Below are positions 1 through 7,261 of a stretch of DNA of 9,262 nucleotides, one piece after another. The notes under the pieces were generated by a model. It did not search any database. It was not told the DNA's origin and was given only the letters and a program-made list of their open reading frames with translations. The stretch comes from JAFLBB01 sp040007195. GTDB lineage: Bacteria; Acidobacteriota; Terriglobia; Bryobacterales; Bryobacteraceae. Position 1 is the first letter of the stretch. Each line of letters begins with the position of its first letter. The DNA lies in the NCBI GenBank assembly GCA_040007195.1, contig JBDTVQ010000281.1, positions 1 through 9,262 on the forward strand, written 5' to 3'. A program made the position numbers and the translations under genes.

Positions 1-905
1 GTGGACTTGGTGTGGAAGTAGGGACCGGAGTCGGAGAGGCGCTCGCCGCCGTTGTCGTTGGTGAAGACAATCAGCGTGTCGTTGTCGAGGCCTTTGCGTT
101 GGACGGTGTCCACTACGCGTCCGACAGCGGTATCCATGCTTTCGACCATGCGGACGTAGTCGGCGCGTTCGCCATCGCGCCAGTTTTGCGCGTTGCGAAT
201 GTCGGTGGGGCGGCCGGGCGGCTGGAACGGCCAGTGGACGGCATTGAAGGGAACGTAAAGGAAAAACGGATTGGCGGCGTTGCGCTCAACGAAAGAGACG
301 GCTTTGTCCGCAATCATTTCCGTGAGGTAGCCTTCGCGTTTGACGGGCTCGCCGTTCTCCCATAGGTCGTCGGAGCCGTCGTGATACTTGTGCGAGTACA
401 TGTCGGCGTTGCCGAGCAGGATGCCGAACGATTCATCAAATCCGTGGGCAGGCGGACGGAATTGGGGGCTCCAGCCGAGGTGCCATTTACCGAAGCAGGC
501 GCTCTTGTAACCCAGCGGTTTGAGGGCGCGGGGGAGGACGTTGTCCGAGGGTTTGAGTCCGGCGGTCTTGTTGTTATTCGGTCCGAACGCCCATTCGAGA
601 TCGGGGCCGAAGCGCTGCTGGTAGCGGCCTGTGAGGAACGCGGTACGAGTCGGGGTGCAAACGGGACCGTTGGAATAGCAGTCGGTGAATTTCACGCCCT
701 GGCGGGCAAGGCGATCGAGATGAGGCGTTTTGATCTCGCGCGAGCCGAAGCAGCCGAGGTCAGCGTAGCCCATGTCGTCGGAGAGAAAGAAGATGACGTT
801 GGGCGGGCGCTTGGCGGGAGCGGCTTGAAGCAGTGGGGCGGCCTGGAGAAGCGGCGCGGCGGCAACCGTTGCCGCCGCGGAATGTAGGAACGAGCGGCGT
901 AGCAT
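1..905 (-). CDS. Sulfatase (formylglycine-dependent, arylsulfatase A-like), Tat-type signal, 3' end cut by window edge
   Basis: The first 301 codons of an exported sulfatase are present; the rest lies beyond the left edge. The enzyme should hydrolyse sulfate esters outside the cytoplasm; the substrate is unknown. The N-terminus has a twin-arginine motif (RRSFL, residues 3-7) and an Ala/Leu-rich stretch to about 30. The alkaline-phosphatase-fold core begins with PPNVIFFLSDDMGYADLG (34-51); D43 and D44 are likely metal ligands. The sulfatase signature CTPTRTAFLTGR (83-94) places Cys83 as the residue converted to formylglycine, with Arg87 beside it. GKWHLG (139-144), NAVHWP (221-226), TNDNGG (282-287) and Lys300 supply the other expected active-site residues, so nothing in the visible part looks damaged. 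ATG is at 905-903. An AGGGG ribosome-binding site 8 bases upstream overlaps the stop codon of the upstream amidohydrolase, which suggests coupled translation. It needs a formylglycine-generating enzyme encoded elsewhere. Confidence 0.95.
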   Translation of the reverse strand, partial: MLRRSFLHSAAATVAAAPLLQAAPLLQAAPAKRPPNVIFFLSDDMGYADLGCFGSREIKTPHLDRLARQGVKFTDCYSNGPVCTPTRTAFLTGRYQQRFGPDLEWAFGPNNNKTAGLKPSDNVLPRALKPLGYKSACFGKWHLGWSPQFRPPAHGFDESFGILLGNADMYSHKYHDGSDDLWENGEPVKREGYLTEMIADKAVSFVERNAANPFFLYVPFNAVHWPFQPPGRPTDIRNAQNWRDGERADYVRMVESMDTAVGRVVDTVQRKGLDNDTLIVFTNDNGGERLSDSGPYFHTKS

Positions 906-916
906 GATCGCCGCCC

Positions 917-2179
917 CTATTGCTTCTTCTTGCCTTCGCCGCTGGGCCGGCGAACGGGAACGGATTTCCAATCGGTAGCGGCGATGCCGTTCAGGTCGTA
1001 GACAACCCGGCCGTCACGCACGGTGAGCTGGGCGGTGATCTTCTGGTTGCCGTCCATGCGGCCGCCGAAGCTGTCGATGTAGCCAAACTTGCCATGGTCG
1101 ACGGAGAGCACGGTGACGTCGGCTCCGGCGCCTTCGGTGAGGTGGCCGAGTTCGGTGTGCTTGATCTCTTTGGCTGGCTGCCAAGTGGAGGCGTCGATGA
1201 CCTTGGCCAGAGGCATACCGAGGATGAGCATTTTCGACATGGTGGTGGCCATATCCTTCATGCCGGCGTTCATGGAGCCGGTGTGAAGGTCGGTGGAGAT
1301 TGAGTCGGGCCAGAAGCCGGCGGCTTTTGCGGCAAGGGCAACCTGCCAGGAGAAGCTGCCGCCGCCATGGCCGACGTCGAAGATGATGCCGCGTTGGCGG
1401 CCCTGCATCATGGCGGGGTTGAGTTTGCCGTCGACCATTTCGTCGCGGAGGCCGCTGAAGCAGTGGGTGTAGATGTCGCCGGGGCGAAGCTTTTCCATGA
1501 ACAGCGTGCCGATGGGGCGTTCCGGGTGGTTGGTGCCGAAGTCGACCATGACCGGTACGTCGAGCCCTTCGGCGGCTTTGACGGCGCGTTCAACGGCGAT
1601 CCAATCTTTATGGGTGTAATGCGCGGTTTTGACGCCGACAATGTAGGTCTTATTTGCTTTGCCGACACGGATGGTGTCTTCGGGACTCATGTCGTTGTTG
1701 TCGCTTTCCGACGTAAGGCCCATGCCGCCGCCGACAATGTTGAGCATGGCGAAGACACGGGTTCTGGCGCGGACGATGACACGGTCGCGGAAGTCTTCAA
1801 AATTACGGGAGCCGGAGGTGCCGGCGTCGACGACGGTGGTGACGCCCGTGCGGAAGGTATAGCCGTCCGGGTAAACACTGAGGTCGCCCGCATAGGCTTT
1901 GTTGCCCGTTCCGGCGTAAACGTGGACGTGGATATCGATGAGACCGGGGGTGACGTAATAGCCCTTGGCGTTGGCGACTCGCTTTGCCTCAGTGGCCGGG
2001 ATATTGGCGGCGACGCGGGCGATTTTACCGTCGGCGATGGCCACGTCAAGTTGGGCGTTGCGGTTGTTCTTGGGATCAATGACGGATCCGCCCTTGATGA
2101 GCAGATCGTAAGTGGGAGTTTGGGCTGCGGCGATGGCGATGAGGCCACAGGCGGCCGCGGCGAGGCGAAGAGTGCGCAT
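917..2179 (-). CDS. Exported amidohydrolase/deacetylase-family metallohydrolase (COG3964-like, dihydroorotase-related)
   Basis: This is a 420-residue amidohydrolase-superfamily enzyme with a Sec signal peptide (about residues 1-19, ending AIAAA-Q). After a short beta-sandwich start (YDLLIKGGSVIDP, 24-36) comes the TIM barrel: PGLIDIHVH (78-86) gives metal ligands H84 and H86, GVKTAHYTH (182-190) gives the probable carbamylated bridging lysine K184, YTHCFSG (237-243) gives H239, and STDLH (295-299) gives catalytic D297. The C-terminus returns to the beta-sandwich (GADVTVLSVDHG and TVRDGRVVYDLNG). This layout matches the family often mislabelled as dihydroorotase, some members of which are deacetylases; pyrimidine synthesis is unlikely because the protein is exported. 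The strand-5 His of related enzymes appears to be Asp213 here (PVMVDFG). The gene is first in a unit with the sulfatase, which starts 11 bases after its stop. The substrate cannot be read from the sequence. Confidence 0.88.
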   Translation of the reverse strand: MRTLRLAAAACGLIAIAAAQTPTYDLLIKGGSVIDPKNNRNAQLDVAIADGKIARVAANIPATEAKRVANAKGYYVTPGLIDIHVHVYAGTGNKAYAGDLSVYPDGYTFRTGVTTVVDAGTSGSRNFEDFRDRVIVRARTRVFAMLNIVGGGMGLTSESDNNDMSPEDTIRVGKANKTYIVGVKTAHYTHKDWIAVERAVKAAEGLDVPVMVDFGTNHPERPIGTLFMEKLRPGDIYTHCFSGLRDEMVDGKLNPAMMQGRQRGIIFDVGHGGGSFSWQVALAAKAAGFWPDSISTDLHTGSMNAGMKDMATTMSKMLILGMPLAKVIDASTWQPAKEIKHTELGHLTEGAGADVTVLSVDHGKFGYIDSFGGRMDGNQKITAQLTVRDGRVVYDLNGIAATDWKSVPVRRPSGEGKKKQ

Positions 2180-2319
2180 AGTGTGAGTGTAATCCGGCCA
2201 CGGCGGGAGAGAAATAGGGTCCGCGAGCTATGTTCCCGTCTTCGGGTTCGTGATATTCAGGCTGTGGCCATTTTTTGAGTGGCTTCGTTTCGTAGTTTTA
2301 CGTGGAGGAGGTTGAATCC
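2180..2319. other. Divergent intergenic region between the amidohydrolase and the TIGR03437-type gene
   Basis: These 140 bases separate two divergent start codons, so they should hold promoters for both sides. I see no confident -35/-10 pair on either strand. A TTGAGT at 2275-2280 in a T-rich patch is the best -35-like element toward the plus-strand gene, but no good -10 lies at 16-18 bases. A small CCCG/CGGG hairpin near 2235-2246 has only 4 pairs and is not convincing. Confidence 0.4.
2304..2311 (+). promoter_or_regulatory. Strong Shine-Dalgarno sequence that fixes the start at 2320
   Basis: GGAGGAGG lies 8 bases before the ATG at 2320. The same frame is open from a GTG at 2302, but using it would put the ribosome-binding site inside the coding region and add six charged residues before the signal peptide. 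The ATG at 2320 gives a clean Sec signal (MEKLSLFLLAATAVYA) and is preferred. Confidence 0.8.
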
Positions 2320-3975
2320 ATGGAGAAGCTTTCCTTGTTCCTGTTGGCGGCAACGGCGGTTTATGCGCAGCCATCCATCCAGAGCGGAAGCATTCTGAAC
2401 GCGAGCGGGTATCAAAACAAGCTCGCGCCGGACACGGTGTTTGTGATTTTCGGGTCGGGAATGGGGCCAGGCTCGATCGTGCTGGGCAGCGCACCCGACT
2501 ATGCGACGATGCTCGCCGGCACTTCGGTGTCGTTCACACCCGCGGCGGGCGGGGCGCCGGTTGCGGCGCGCATGGTTTACGCGGTTGCGGGTCAGGTGGC
2601 GGGATTGCTGCCGTCCTCGATCACGCCAGGTGCGTACGCGGTGCGTGTCACCTACAACGGAGCAGCGAGCGCACCTCAAAATGTGACGGTGGTGGCACGG
2701 AGCTTCGGGATTGCGACGGTGAACAGCGCCGGATCGGGTCCGGCGCAGGCCACCATCGGCGATGTGAACAACGGATTGAGCCTCGTACGGTTCACCACGG
2801 GCAGCGTATCGTTCAACGGATACGATTGGAAGCTGACGCCGTCGCACGGAGGAGACACGCTGGTGTTTTGGGGAACGGGCGGCGGGGCCGATGCGGCGAA
2901 CGACACAGGCGGAACTTCGGGAGACCAGAGCAAGGCCGGCGGATTCAGCGTGAATTTGGGCGGGCGTACGATCACGCCGCTCTATGCGGGCGCCTCCGCC
3001 GGGTATCCGGGCCTTTGGCAGTTGAACTTCACCATTCCGGCCGACATCGCGCCGGATTGCTACACGCCGGCGGCGGTGACGGCGGGCGGCGAGACAAGCA
3101 ACCTGGTGACGATCGCGATTGCCGCGGCCGGCCAGACGGCGTGCACGGATCCAAATCTGAGCGCGGCAACACTGGCGAAGCTGGACAGTGGTGGGGAGAT
3201 TATCGGGGGTGCGTTTGGACTGGTGCACTCCGACAACGTGAGCGGTACGGTGAGCACGACGCAGGAGTTCGCAAACGGGGCGATCTACCGATGGACGGCT
3301 TCGCAGTGGGCGACCGGCGCGCCGCTGCGGCCGGCGTTGGGCCAATGCGGAGTTTACGACCGTATTGTCACGAATGGGATCGACGCGTCGGTTGGGCCGG
3401 CGGGGGAGTTGGACGCGGGCGCGCGGTTGCCGCTGAGCGGACCGAACCTGACGCTGGGGGCGGCGATGGTGCGTTCGGTGACCGGCGGGTTTGGCCCCTA
3501 TTACCAGCTCAATCTCACCACGACGTCGTACGCGGCCGGAGGCACCTACATGCTCTCCGGACCGGGGGGCGCCGAGGTTGGTCCGTGGGCGGCCGTTTCG
3601 ACGCGGATGCCGGACAGTTTTTCGCTGACGAATTTGAGCGCTATCGGTCCGGTCGATCACACCAAGGCGCTGACGTTGAACTGGACGGGAGCGGGGTTCG
3701 ATCACCTGCTGATCGATGTGGACAGCTCGGTTTTGCTGGGCGCCGGCAGGACGCGAAGCGTGACGATCACATGCGACGCGCCGGCCGCTCCGGGTTCGTT
3801 TACGATCCCGGCGGGCTTGATGAATGTGCTTCCTGCGTCGGCCATCGGGGCGATGGGCGTTTATGCGCAGCCAAATCCCGGTTTGTTCAAGGCAGACCTG
3901 ACGGCGGGCGGGCAGATCGATTTTGGGTCGGTTGCCGCCGAGCGCGGGGTGTCCAAGAGCTTCGCGGTTCAGTAG
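2320..3975 (+). CDS. Secreted protein with TIGR03437-type (Solibacter-expanded) beta-rich region
   Basis: This is a 551-residue secreted protein. Residues 1-16 are a Sec signal peptide (cleavage likely at VYA-Q). Residues about 26-275 match the pattern of the Solibacter family TIGR03437: an opening NASGYQNKLAPDTVFVIFGS (27-46), a middle GDTLVFWGTGGG (178-189), and a closing YAGASAGYPGLWQLNFTIP (222-240) followed by GGETSNLVTIAI. In the family this region is thought to be an extracellular beta-sandwich; its function is not known. Residues about 280-551 form a second, Gly/Ser/Thr-rich part with GTYMLSGPGGAEVGP (408-422), LTLNWTGAG (451-459) and TCDAPAAPGSFTIPAG (484-499), which I recall only loosely from other acidobacterial secreted proteins. 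Cys247 and Cys275 could form a disulfide, as could Cys343 and Cys485. There are no membrane helices after the signal and no catalytic motif. It may be a surface, adhesion or matrix protein, but that is a guess. Confidence 0.85.
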   Translation: MEKLSLFLLAATAVYAQPSIQSGSILNASGYQNKLAPDTVFVIFGSGMGPGSIVLGSAPDYATMLAGTSVSFTPAAGGAPVAARMVYAVAGQVAGLLPSSITPGAYAVRVTYNGAASAPQNVTVVARSFGIATVNSAGSGPAQATIGDVNNGLSLVRFTTGSVSFNGYDWKLTPSHGGDTLVFWGTGGGADAANDTGGTSGDQSKAGGFSVNLGGRTITPLYAGASAGYPGLWQLNFTIPADIAPDCYTPAAVTAGGETSNLVTIAIAAAGQTACTDPNLSAATLAKLDSGGEIIGGAFGLVHSDNVSGTVSTTQEFANGAIYRWTASQWATGAPLRPALGQCGVYDRIVTNGIDASVGPAGELDAGARLPLSGPNLTLGAAMVRSVTGGFGPYYQLNLTTTSYAAGGTYMLSGPGGAEVGPWAAVSTRMPDSFSLTNLSAIGPVDHTKALTLNWTGAGFDHLLIDVDSSVLLGAGRTRSVTITCDAPAAPGSFTIPAGLMNVLPASAIGAMGVYAQPNPGLFKADLTAGGQIDFGSVAAERGVSKSFAVQ

Positions 3976-3979
3976 GGAA

Positions 3980-4004
3980 GAGGTTCGCACTTAGCGCGAA
4001 CTTT
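3980..4004 (+). other. Stem-loop between the two secreted-protein genes; possible weak terminator or attenuator
   Basis: GTTCGC (3983-3988) pairs with GCGAAC (3996-4001) around a 7-base loop. In RNA the stem extends to about 9 pairs (3980-3988 with 3996-4004) through A-U and two G-U pairs. It starts 5 bases after the upstream stop codon. Only three T residues follow, so it is a poor intrinsic terminator. A perfect 10-base palindrome, CGCCCGGGCG, follows at 4005-4014. The hairpin could reduce read-through or stabilise the upstream message. Confidence 0.4.
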
Positions 4005-4025
4005 CGCCCGGGCGTTTCGTAGTGG

Positions 4026-4625
4026 ATGGGTATGAGAGCGCAATTGGTGTATGCGGCGGCGATGGGCATGGCGGGGGCGTTGTATGGCGCCAACAGTGGG
4101 TCCACCTGCCGCGATGGATTTGAAGTGGGCGCGGCGGGCATTCGGGAGCTGGCGCTAGACGTCGAGCCGGGCGCGGTGCGCATTCTGGGGACGAAGGATC
4201 AGCGGGTGCGGGTAAGTTGCGAAATAAAGGGGAACGAAGATCCGTCGCGGACGAAGATCCGCTGGTCCGCTGGGGTGAATTCGGCACGGGTGACGATTGG
4301 CGGCGGCTCATGGGACGGGCACAAGTACCGGATTGAGGTGCCGGAGCGATCCGACCTGATTGTGCGCGTGACGGCCGGGGATGTGAGCGTGCGTGGGGTG
4401 GAAGGAAGCAAGGATGTGGAGATGACGGCGGGCGACCTGAAGATCGAGCTGGGAAGGCCGGACGACTACGAGCATGTGGAGATGTCGGTCCGCGCGGGCG
4501 ACCTGCGGGCGAAGGCATTTCGCGTCCGGAAGGGAGGGCTATTCCGGTCCTTCAGCCGCCACTATTCTCGTGGGAAGTACAAGCTGCACGCGAGCCTGGG
4601 CGCCGGGAATGTAACGCTCGAATAA
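4026..4625 (+). CDS. Small secreted DUF4097-like beta-repeat protein
   Basis: This 199-residue protein is probably exported. An Ala/Met-rich hydrophobic stretch (about residues 5-21, ending ALYGA-N) looks like a signal peptide, although there is only one Arg before it. The mature part has the stacked short beta-strand pattern of DUF4097/adhesin-like proteins. Near-repeats with an AG(D/N)-type turn recur: RVTAGDVSVRGV (114-125), EMTAGDLKIELG (132-143), SVRAGDLRAKAF (154-165) and LGAGNVTLE (191-199). Cys28 and Cys65 could pair in the periplasm. The family's function is unknown; some members may be envelope or stress related. ATG codons at 4026 and 4032 are both possible, and neither has a good Shine-Dalgarno. 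The gene follows the TIGR03437-type gene after 50 bases containing a stem-loop. It converges with yjbQ, with only 11 bases between the stops. Confidence 0.7.
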   Translation: MGMRAQLVYAAAMGMAGALYGANSGSTCRDGFEVGAAGIRELALDVEPGAVRILGTKDQRVRVSCEIKGNEDPSRTKIRWSAGVNSARVTIGGGSWDGHKYRIEVPERSDLIVRVTAGDVSVRGVEGSKDVEMTAGDLKIELGRPDDYEHVEMSVRAGDLRAKAFRVRKGGLFRSFSRHYSRGKYKLHASLGAGNVTLE

Positions 4626-4636
4626 GAACTGCGGGA

Positions 4637-5056
4637 TTATTCGCCGATCAGGTGCAGCACGACGCCGCGCTTGTGTGTGTTGCGGCGGTGTTCGAAGACG
4701 TAAATTCCCTGCCATGTTCCGAGCGCCATGCGTCCGCCGATTAAGGGGATTGAGAGGGAAGATTGCGTGAGGGCCGTACGGACGTGCGCGGGCATGTCGT
4801 CGGGGCCTTCGGTGGTATGGATGTAGAGCGAGTCGTTTTCGGGCACCAGGCGCGAGAAGAAGGCTTCGAGATCGCGCGTGACGTCGGGGTCGGCATTCTC
4901 CTGAATCGTGAGAGATGCCGAGGTGTGCCGGATAAACACGGTGAGCACGCCGTTGGAGATGGCCTGTTCGATGACCCAGGCCTGAATCTGCGCGGTGATT
5001 TCGTAGAATCCCTTGCCCCGCGTGGCAACGGCGAGTTGCGTGAATGCCTGGCGCAC
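4637..5056 (-). CDS. yjbQ: YjbQ family protein (UPF0047, secondary thiamine-phosphate synthase-like)
   Basis: This is a 139-residue YjbQ/UPF0047 protein, the usual family length. The diagnostic segments are all present: FIRHTSASLTIQENADPDV (41-59), EGPDDMPAHVRTAL (83-96) and GRMALGTWQGIYVFEHR (108-124). His44, Glu53, His91 and His123 fall at conserved positions. The E. coli protein has weak thiamine-phosphate synthase activity, but the true role of the family is unsettled, and nothing here ties it to thiamine. It is predicted to be cytoplasmic. The start is a GTG at 5056-5054, chosen because it matches the N-terminus of known members; no strong Shine-Dalgarno is seen. It begins 9 bases after the glmS stop, so it is probably the last gene of the purS-glmS-yjbQ unit. 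Confidence 0.92.
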   Translation of the reverse strand: MRQAFTQLAVATRGKGFYEITAQIQAWVIEQAISNGVLTVFIRHTSASLTIQENADPDVTRDLEAFFSRLVPENDSLYIHTTEGPDDMPAHVRTALTQSSLSIPLIGGRMALGTWQGIYVFEHRRNTHKRGVVLHLIGE

Positions 5057-5065
5057 GTGGGTTCG

Positions 5066-6922
5066 TTATTCCACCGTCACGGACTTGGCGAGATTGCGAG
5101 GCTGATCGACATCGCAGCCGCGGCGAACGGCAATGTGATAGGCGAGCAGCTGCAGCGGGACGATCTCAAGGAGCGGAAGCAGAAGCTCATGCGTGGTGGG
5201 GACGAAGATGCGGTGGTCGGCGACCTTGGCGACCTCTTCCATGTCGGCAGAGCAACACACGGCGACGACGATGCCGCCGCGCGCTTTGACCTCTTGAATG
5301 TTCGAGAAGGTCTTCTCAAAGCGGAGGCGGGAGGCCTCGCTATTGGGATCGCGCGTGGCGAGCACGACGACGGGGAGCTGTTCGTCGATGAGGGCGTTCG
5401 GGCCGTGCTTCATTTCGCCGGCGGGATAACCCTCTGCGTGAATGTAGGAGATTTCTTTCAGTTTGAGCGCGCCTTCGAGAGCGATGGGATAGTGGATTCC
5501 GCGGCCCAGGAACAGGAAGTCGGAGGCGCGGAAGAGATTGCGCGACAGATCTTCGTAGTAGCTGTCGTTGGACAGCACGGCTTCCATCTTACCGGGGATT
5601 TTGAGAAGCTCCTGGGTGAGGGTGAATAGTTCCGGATCGTCATCGCCACGCCGGACCTGGCCCATGTGGAGGGCGAGCAGGAACATGGCGGTCAACTGCG
5701 CGGTGAATGCTTTCGTCGAGGCGACGCCGATTTCCGGACCGGCGTGCGTGAGCAGGTTGCCCACGGCTTCCCGCGTGATCATGGAGCCGACGACGTTGCA
5801 GATGGAGAGGGTTTTGGAGCCCTTGGATTTGGCTTCGCGCTGGGCGGCGAGGGTGTCGGCCGTTTCGCCGGATTGCGAGATGACGACGGTGAGCGTATCG
5901 GGAGTAACGATCGGGTCTCGATAGCGGAATTCACTGCCGTAGTCGACTTCGACGGGGATCCGCGCGAGGCGTTCGATCATGAATTTGCCGGCGAGGGCGG
6001 CGTGCCAGGACGTGCCGCAGGCGACGATTTTTACCTGTGAGAAGTTGGCGAACTCCTCGTGCGTGAGGTTCACTTCGTCGAGGAAGATCTTGCCGGAATC
6101 CTGCGAGACGCGGCCGAGCATCGTGTCGCGGATGGCACGTGGCTGCTCAAAGATTTCCTTGAGCATGAAGTGTTTGTACCCGCCCTTTTCGGCCATGATC
6201 GGGTCCCACATGATGTGCGAGACCTGGCGCTTGAGCACGGTGCCATCGAGATCCATCAACTGAACGCCCTCGGGGGTGATGACGGCGATGTCGCCGTCGT
6301 CGAGGAAGATCATGTCGCGAGTGTGGGAGAGGATCGCGGGCACGTCGGAGGCGAGAAAATATTCGTTGTCGCCGAGTCCGACGACGACCGGCGGGCCGCT
6401 GCGCGCGCCGACAATCTTGCCCGGTTCGTTGCGCGACATGATGCCCAGCGCAAACACGCCGGTGATGCGCTTCAGGGCTTTACGGACGGCATTTTCCAGA
6501 TTGCCCTCGTAATACTTTTCGATGAGGTGGGCAATGATTTCGGTATCGGTTTCGGACTTGAACTTGTGGCCGGCCTCCTGCAGTTCATGCTTGAGGGCAA
6601 GGTAGTTTTCGACGATTCCGTTGTGGACGACGACGATGTCACCTTTTGAATCGACGTGCGGGTGGGCGTTTTCTTCGGTCGGACGGCCATGCGTAGCCCA
6701 GCGGGTATGTCCCACACCGAACACGCCTTCGACGGGCTGCTCGCGGATATTCTCTTCGAGGTTTCGAAGCTTGCCGGAAGCGCGGCGAACCACCAGCTTC
6801 TTTTCATGATCGACGACGGCGAGGCCCGCCGAGTCATAGCCGCGATATTCCAGGCGGCGCAGGCCATCGAGGATGATGGGTACGGCTTGACGATTTCCGA
6901 TGTATCCGACGATTCCACACAT
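5066..6922 (-). CDS. glmS: Glutamine--fructose-6-phosphate aminotransferase (isomerizing)
   Basis: This 618-residue GlmS makes glucosamine-6-phosphate from fructose-6-phosphate and glutamine, the first step toward UDP-GlcNAc for peptidoglycan and lipid A. It acts in the cytoplasm. The start is fixed by MCGIVGYIGN: Cys2 must become N-terminal as the glutaminase nucleophile. The class II amidotransferase domain spans about 2-220, with GHTRWATHG (71-79), HNGIVENY (100-107) and Asp126. The first SIS domain (about 295-430) has ACGTSWHA (301-308), SQSGETADT (349-357) and STKAFTAQ (402-409). The second (about 460-605) has LEGALKLKEISYIHAEG (482-498) and GEMKHGP (502-508). The C-terminal tail, DVDQPRNLAKSVTVE (604-618), carries the sugar-ring-opening lysine K613. 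All key residues are intact. No glmS ribozyme is visible upstream, where purS ends 41 bases away. The gene probably shares a transcript with purS and yjbQ. Confidence 0.98.
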   Translation of the reverse strand: MCGIVGYIGNRQAVPIILDGLRRLEYRGYDSAGLAVVDHEKKLVVRRASGKLRNLEENIREQPVEGVFGVGHTRWATHGRPTEENAHPHVDSKGDIVVVHNGIVENYLALKHELQEAGHKFKSETDTEIIAHLIEKYYEGNLENAVRKALKRITGVFALGIMSRNEPGKIVGARSGPPVVVGLGDNEYFLASDVPAILSHTRDMIFLDDGDIAVITPEGVQLMDLDGTVLKRQVSHIMWDPIMAEKGGYKHFMLKEIFEQPRAIRDTMLGRVSQDSGKIFLDEVNLTHEEFANFSQVKIVACGTSWHAALAGKFMIERLARIPVEVDYGSEFRYRDPIVTPDTLTVVISQSGETADTLAAQREAKSKGSKTLSICNVVGSMITREAVGNLLTHAGPEIGVASTKAFTAQLTAMFLLALHMGQVRRGDDDPELFTLTQELLKIPGKMEAVLSNDSYYEDLSRNLFRASDFLFLGRGIHYPIALEGALKLKEISYIHAEGYPAGEMKHGPNALIDEQLPVVVLATRDPNSEASRLRFEKTFSNIQEVKARGGIVVAVCCSADMEEVAKVADHRIFVPTTHELLLPLLEIVPLQLLAYHIAVRRGCDVDQPRNLAKSVTVE

Positions 6923-6963
6923 GTCTTTAGAGAATCGGCCTTTCTTAAAGTTTTGATTAGCGC

Positions 6964-7209
6964 CTAGTCGAGGATTTCGACCCGGTATTCCTCGATAACA
7001 GGATTGGCCAAAACATCGTGGGCGATGGCCTCGACTTCCTGTTCGGTCTCAGAGCGGGATTGCCCGGGAGAAAGATCGATTTCGAACACTTTTCCTTGGC
7101 GGACGTCGCGAATGTGGGAGTGGCCGTGGCCGCGCAACGACTGAGCGATGGCCTGGCCCTGCGGATCGAGAACGGATGGCTTGGGATAAACAGTAACGCG
7201 CGCTTTCAT
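6964..7209 (-). CDS. purS: Phosphoribosylformylglycinamidine synthase subunit PurS
   Basis: This 81-residue PurS is the usual size. In three-part FGAM synthases, PurS bridges the glutaminase PurQ and the synthetase PurL so that ammonia is channelled to FGAR in de novo purine synthesis. The recognisable pattern is VTVYPKPSVLDPQGQAI (5-21), a conserved Gly/Arg turn with VRQGKVFEIDL (36-46), and the C-terminal helix with VLANPVIEEYRVEI (66-79). ATG is at 7209-7207, with a weak purine-rich AAAAGAA upstream. PurQ and purL are not next to it: glmS follows 41 bases downstream, and a divergent peroxidase gene lies upstream. PurL and purQ must therefore be encoded elsewhere. If purL turned out to be the long single-chain form, this purS would be redundant. 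Confidence 0.93.
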   Translation of the reverse strand: MKARVTVYPKPSVLDPQGQAIAQSLRGHGHSHIRDVRQGKVFEIDLSPGQSRSETEQEVEAIAHDVLANPVIEEYRVEILD

Positions 7210-7261
7210 GGGGTTCTTTTATTCTAGCGGGTGCTCCGGCGTCCAAAGAGTACGCGATGGA

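Noticed and set aside
823..845. Tandem APLLQA-APLLQA in the sulfatase signal peptide
   Set aside because: It is a six-residue duplication in a low-complexity export signal. The bases differ between the copies, so it needs no special explanation.
1367..2278. A 303-codon plus-strand frame opposite the amidohydrolase
   Set aside because: It is Asp/Val/Gly-rich, as expected for the complement of a GC-rich metallohydrolase gene. The minus-strand frame has all the family motifs.
2257..3990. A 577-codon open frame on the minus strand fully opposite the TIGR03437-type gene
   Set aside because: The product is Arg/His-rich with no domain pattern. The plus-strand gene has a signal peptide, a strong Shine-Dalgarno and family motifs. 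Long antisense frames are expected in high-GC coding DNA.
2826..4022. A 398-codon plus-strand frame overlapping the TIGR03437-type gene
   Set aside because: It is a shadow frame with Arg/Gly-rich, low-complexity composition. It has no ribosome-binding site and no recognisable motif.
4763..5629. A 288-codon plus-strand frame opposite yjbQ and glmS
   Set aside because: It spans the ends of two certain genes and has the shadow composition rich in Asp, Gly and Val.
6923..6963. CTTTA/TAAAG inverted repeat in the purS-glmS gap as a terminator or glmS ribozyme
   Set aside because: The stem has only five A/T-rich pairs with a long loop. The gap is far too short for a glmS ribozyme and lacks its sequence features.
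7221..7226. TAGAAT on the minus strand as a -10 for purS
   Set aside because: The paired -35 is poor (TCTTTG at 17 bases) and the implied leader would be about 5 bases. It is too weak to list as a promoter.
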